A DNA stretch of 9,646 nt from the NCBI GenBank assembly GCA_003486945.1, contig DNFL01000385.1:674-10319 (forward strand), written 5' to 3'. The notes under the pieces are model-generated. The model was not told the origin of the DNA and did no database searches. It was given only the letters and a program-made list of their open reading frames with translations. Shown here one piece after another: positions 7,416-9,646 of this stretch; within the stretch, counting starts at the first letter, position 1; every line of letters begins with the position of its first letter. Origin of the DNA: Hyphomonas sp. Its GTDB lineage: Bacteria > Pseudomonadota > Alphaproteobacteria > Caulobacterales > Hyphomonadaceae. A program made the translations under genes and the position numbers.

Positions 7416-8612
7416 ATGCGTTATCTTGGGATCGATCTGGCGCGTTCGGTCGCAGTTTTTTGCGTGGTTCTCGGCCACGCATTGGCCGCAGCAAATGTGA
7501 GGGAGGGCGGGCTAGCCCTCGACTCACTCCGGCTTTTTGTCAGCGTCTCTGCACCTGTTTTCTACTGCCTGTTCGGCTGCATGCTGCAGCTGGTCTACAC
7601 GCGGCAGTACGCAGCTGGGGCTGAAACGGAAACGACCCTTCGCCTGCTGACCCGCGCTGTCCAGTGCTGGGCCCTCTACTGCGTCACCTGCGCCGCCTAT
7701 TGCGTCTTTGCAGGCCTGCCGTTCACCTACTTCATCCGCTGCGCGCTGCTTCTCGGCGATACGCCGCTGACGGACATCCTCAAGTTCTATGCCGTGCTGC
7801 TGCTCTTGGCGCCGTTGCTTGTCAGCACAAGCGCGCGACTGGGTCTTTGGCCGATCATCGCCTTTTGCGTTGCGGTCCAGGGTGCATATCCGCTGGTCTC
7901 ACATATACCGCCGATGCACGGCTATCCGGGGGCTGAATCCGTGTCGGCCTTTATCTATGGCGGACAATACATCGGCTACACCGGTCCGTCCGTGCTGCAC
8001 GGCATCAGCTTTGTGGCGTTCGGAATGGCGCTTGGCCGCGTCTGGCAATCCCGCCCCGGCAAGGAGTTCCTGCTCTCCGGTCCCGGCTGGGGCATGCGCG
8101 GCGTGTTTGCATTCATGGTCGCGGTCACGATCGCTTGGGTGATCATCGGCAAGCAGAACCTCATGGACCCGGCCGTGCGGGTGACCCTGATCAACGAGAA
8201 CCACCCGCTTTTCCTGCTTTTCGGCTGCACCGCGACGATTGCCTTCATCGACTTTTTCTCCGCCGTCCGCCGTTTCGCCGGCATCGGCGCAAAGTCCATC
8301 TGGATGGTGTTCGGGCGCACCAGTCTTTTCACCTTCTGCTTTGGCAGCGTCATACTTTATGCGGTGAGCCTGTACGATCCGGCCGCAGCGCCGGACCCGG
8401 CCCGGGTGATCTGGTCAACGCTTGCTGTGATGGTTCTCAGCCTTGCCTATGCCGCCTTCCGGGATGGACCGGTCAAGCGGATCAACCATCCCGTGATGCG
8501 CGCCTATCGCTGGATCGTCGACAAGAGCGCGGCGCAGTTCGTGGAATTCCTGACGCGTCCGTTCCTTCATGCCGGAGACAAGGACCACGGCGCCCACCCG
8601 CATCCGCACTAG
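7416..8612 (+). CDS. Acyltransferase-3 family integral membrane protein
   Basis: This 398-residue, very hydrophobic protein has roughly ten membrane-spanning stretches. Its N-terminus, MRYLGIDLARSVAVFCVVLGHAL, contains the R-X10-H arrangement (R10, H21) that marks acyltransferase-3/OafA-OpgC-type enzymes, which move acyl groups across or onto surface glycans and other acceptors. The substrate cannot be told from the sequence. The rest is divergent from the best-known members, including a polar loop at about residues 165-190 (HIPPMHGYPGAESVSAFIYGG). The C-terminal cytosolic tail ends in a histidine-rich string (HAGDKDHGAHPHPH). The gene stands alone: divergent from xerC, convergent with the YcgN-type gene, and sharing the four bases CTAG (8609-8612) for the two stops. 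No glycan-synthesis genes adjoin it. Confidence 0.8.
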   Translation: MRYLGIDLARSVAVFCVVLGHALAAANVREGGLALDSLRLFVSVSAPVFYCLFGCMLQLVYTRQYAAGAETETTLRLLTRAVQCWALYCVTCAAYCVFAGLPFTYFIRCALLLGDTPLTDILKFYAVLLLLAPLLVSTSARLGLWPIIAFCVAVQGAYPLVSHIPPMHGYPGAESVSAFIYGGQYIGYTGPSVLHGISFVAFGMALGRVWQSRPGKEFLLSGPGWGMRGVFAFMVAVTIAWVIIGKQNLMDPAVRVTLINENHPLFLLFGCTATIAFIDFFSAVRRFAGIGAKSIWMVFGRTSLFTFCFGSVILYAVSLYDPAAAPDPARVIWSTLAVMVLSLAYAAFRDGPVKRINHPVMRAYRWIVDKSAAQFVEFLTRPFLHAGDKDHGAHPHPH

Positions 8613-9061
8613 GGCGGGCTGCCTTCCCAGTCGATGATGTAATCTTCCTGGTCTTCCTCGGAGATGCCTTCTTCTGATATCGTCCGCCCCCGGACGGAAT
8701 GGCCTTCCTCGTGGATCCGGTTCCGGTCGCCGCAGACAAGATGGTGCCAGTCCGGCAGGTCCTTGCCATCCTGCACCAGGCGGTAGGCGCAGCTGTCCGG
8801 CAACCAGTCGACCGAGGCCACGGACGCAGGTGTCAGCTTTACGCAGTCGGGCACATATTTCTTGCGATTCTTGTAGTCCGAGCACTGGCACGTGCTTCCG
8901 TCGAGCAGCCTGCAGTGCAGGTTGGTATAGGCAAGCGCGCCCGTCTCTTCGTCCTCGAACTTGACGATGCAGCATTTCGCGCAGCCATCGCACAGGCTCT
9001 CCCACTCCTTGCGGGTCATCTCGTCGAGCGTCTTGGTTTTCCAGAAAGGCAGGCGGGTCAT
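8609..9061 (-). CDS. YcgN/UPF0260 family cysteine-cluster protein
   Basis: This 150-residue soluble protein contains ten cysteines. They include the N-terminal cluster CDGCAKCC (24-31), C50, CQC (58-60), C73, C91 and C110. The pattern PFWKTKTLDEM, EWESLCDGC, CRLLD and VPDCVKLTP is that of the YcgN/UPF0260 family. It belongs to the zinc- or iron-cluster (CxxCxxCC) superfamily; its function is not established. The chosen start is ATG 9059-9061, which overlaps the stop of the upstream GNAT gene in ATGA and fits the usual family N-terminus. An in-frame ATG at 9079 would add six residues. The C-terminus is acidic (SEEGISEEDQEDYIIDWEG). It is the last gene of a three-gene minus-strand operon. Confidence 0.93.
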   Translation of the reverse strand: MTRLPFWKTKTLDEMTRKEWESLCDGCAKCCIVKFEDEETGALAYTNLHCRLLDGSTCQCSDYKNRKKYVPDCVKLTPASVASVDWLPDSCAYRLVQDGKDLPDWHHLVCGDRNRIHEEGHSVRGRTISEEGISEEDQEDYIIDWEGSPP

Positions 9062-9354
9062 GCTTCCAGCGCGGCCCATTCCGGCGTTTTCTCGATCAGC
9101 GCTTTCGCGAACCAGCAGGAGGCCGACACGGTTTCGCCGTCTGCGATGATATCTTCCATCACGCGCACCACCAGCCGCTTGCCAAGGCCGCGCCCGCCGA
9201 TCGCATCCGGCACGATCGTGTGGGTGATATGGCGGTGCTTGGGCTTCGGCCGCTCATAGGAGAGGTAGGCTTCTACACCGTCCACGATCAGGCTGTAGCG
9301 CCGGCGCGCGGCGTCATGAGTAATATCGTAGGTCACGCGAGTACGTCCTGCCAT
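9058..9354 (-). CDS. GNAT-like N-acetyltransferase, YjdJ/NATD1 (Acetyltransf_CG) type
   Basis: This small protein (98 residues from ATG 9354, 92 from GTG 9336) is a minimal GNAT-like domain. It has HTIVPDAIGGRGLGKRLVVRVMEDI, which contains the acetyl-CoA pyrophosphate-binding GRGLGKRL, followed by a CWFAKALIEKTPEWAAL C-terminus typical of the Acetyltransf_CG group. The acceptor substrate is unknown. The GTG at 9336 may be the real start. It has AGGA (9349-9346 on the minus strand) nine bases upstream and overlaps the previous stop as GTGA, mirroring the ATGA junction with the next gene. The ATG at 9354 has no visible ribosome-binding site. It is a paralogue of the gene immediately upstream. 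Confidence 0.88.
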   Translation of the reverse strand: MAGRTRVTYDITHDAARRRYSLIVDGVEAYLSYERPKPKHRHITHTIVPDAIGGRGLGKRLVVRVMEDIIADGETVSASCWFAKALIEKTPEWAALEA

Positions 9355-9616
9355 TCGGGATGTTTGCCAATCTGCGCCTTGGCGAAGGGGCAGAGCGGGA
9401 TGATTTTGAGGCCCGCGTCGCGCGCATCTTCCACCGCGCGCTTCACCAGCGCCTGGCCGGCGCCCTTGCCGCGCAGCGCGTCGGGCACGCCGGTATGGTC
9501 GATGATCAGGCGGGTCGCGCCCGCCTTGGAATAGGTCATCTCGGCCGTGTGACCGTCGATGGTAGTAAGGTAGCGCCCGCCGGTCGGGCCGTCCTCGCGG
9601 GTGACGATGATCTCGC
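9333..9616 (-). CDS. Second GNAT-like (Acetyltransf_CG) protein, 5' end missing
   Basis: The reading frame is open from the stop at 9333-9335 through 9614, giving 93 residues before it runs into adapter sequence. It reads EIIVTREDGPTGGRYLTTIDG, then HTGVPDALRGKGAGQALVKRAVEDA with the acetyl-CoA loop RGKGAGQAL, and ends with LCPFAKAQIGKHPEWQDVLA. This closely parallels the next gene (CPFAKAQIGKHPEW versus CWFAKALIEKTPEW), so the two are tandem paralogues. A start at the internal ATG (9539) would delete the first strands of the domain. The true start is therefore upstream and lost, probably by only a few residues given family length (~90-100). The acceptor is unknown. Its stop overlaps the next gene's start. 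Confidence 0.85.
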
Positions 9617-9646
9617 AGATCGGAAGAGCGGCGTGGTGGGAAAGAG
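9617..9646. other. Residual Illumina TruSeq adapter at contig end
   Basis: The last 30 bases begin AGATCGGAAGAGCG and end GGGAAAGAG. They match the reverse complement of the Illumina TruSeq universal adapter at 27 of 30 positions by eye, with three substitutions in the middle. This is a library artefact, not genome, so real sequence ends at about 9616. The match is recalled from the published adapter, not searched. Confidence 0.93.

Overview
The window is about 9.6 kb of GC-rich, gene-dense DNA. It reads as an alphaproteobacterial chromosome fragment, probably from the Hyphomonadaceae/Maricaulales group. That placement is an inference from protein flavour, the rph-rdgB-hemW gene set and a PhyR-like sigma fold, not from a search. 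Both edges cut genes. The right edge is a true contig end, because its last 30 bases (9617-9646) match the Illumina TruSeq universal adapter rather than genome.

Layout: (1) 1-1608, minus strand, most of formate--tetrahydrofolate ligase, lacking only the last ~20 residues. (2) 1699-2427, plus strand, RNase PH. (3) 2431-4460, a four-gene minus-strand regulatory block: a DUF2975 membrane protein, a small YozG-type XRE regulator, a LuxR-family quorum-sensing receptor and a ~103-residue protein resembling the sigma-factor mimic domain of PhyR. (4) 4563-6358, plus strand, rdgB and hemW, joined by a 4-bp ATGA overlap. (5) 6423-7322, minus strand, the chromosome-dimer recombinase XerC. (6) 7416-8612, plus strand, an acyltransferase-3-type membrane protein. 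(7) 8609-9616, a minus-strand operon of two tandem small GNAT-like (Acetyltransf_CG/YjdJ-type) proteins followed by a YcgN/UPF0260 cysteine-cluster protein, with overlapping stop and start codons.

Most genes are housekeeping: one-carbon metabolism, tRNA 3' trimming, nucleotide-pool sanitation, haem delivery and dimer resolution. The accessory part is the block at 2431-4460. It lies in reverse orientation between rph and rdgB-hemW, genes that often sit together in alphaproteobacteria. It combines an apparently complete acyl-homoserine-lactone receptor with no synthase in the window, a free-standing sigma-like protein and a membrane-protein/HTH pair. I see no CRISPR array, tRNA, rRNA, insertion sequence or prophage. 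No intergenic gap exceeds ~105 bases.
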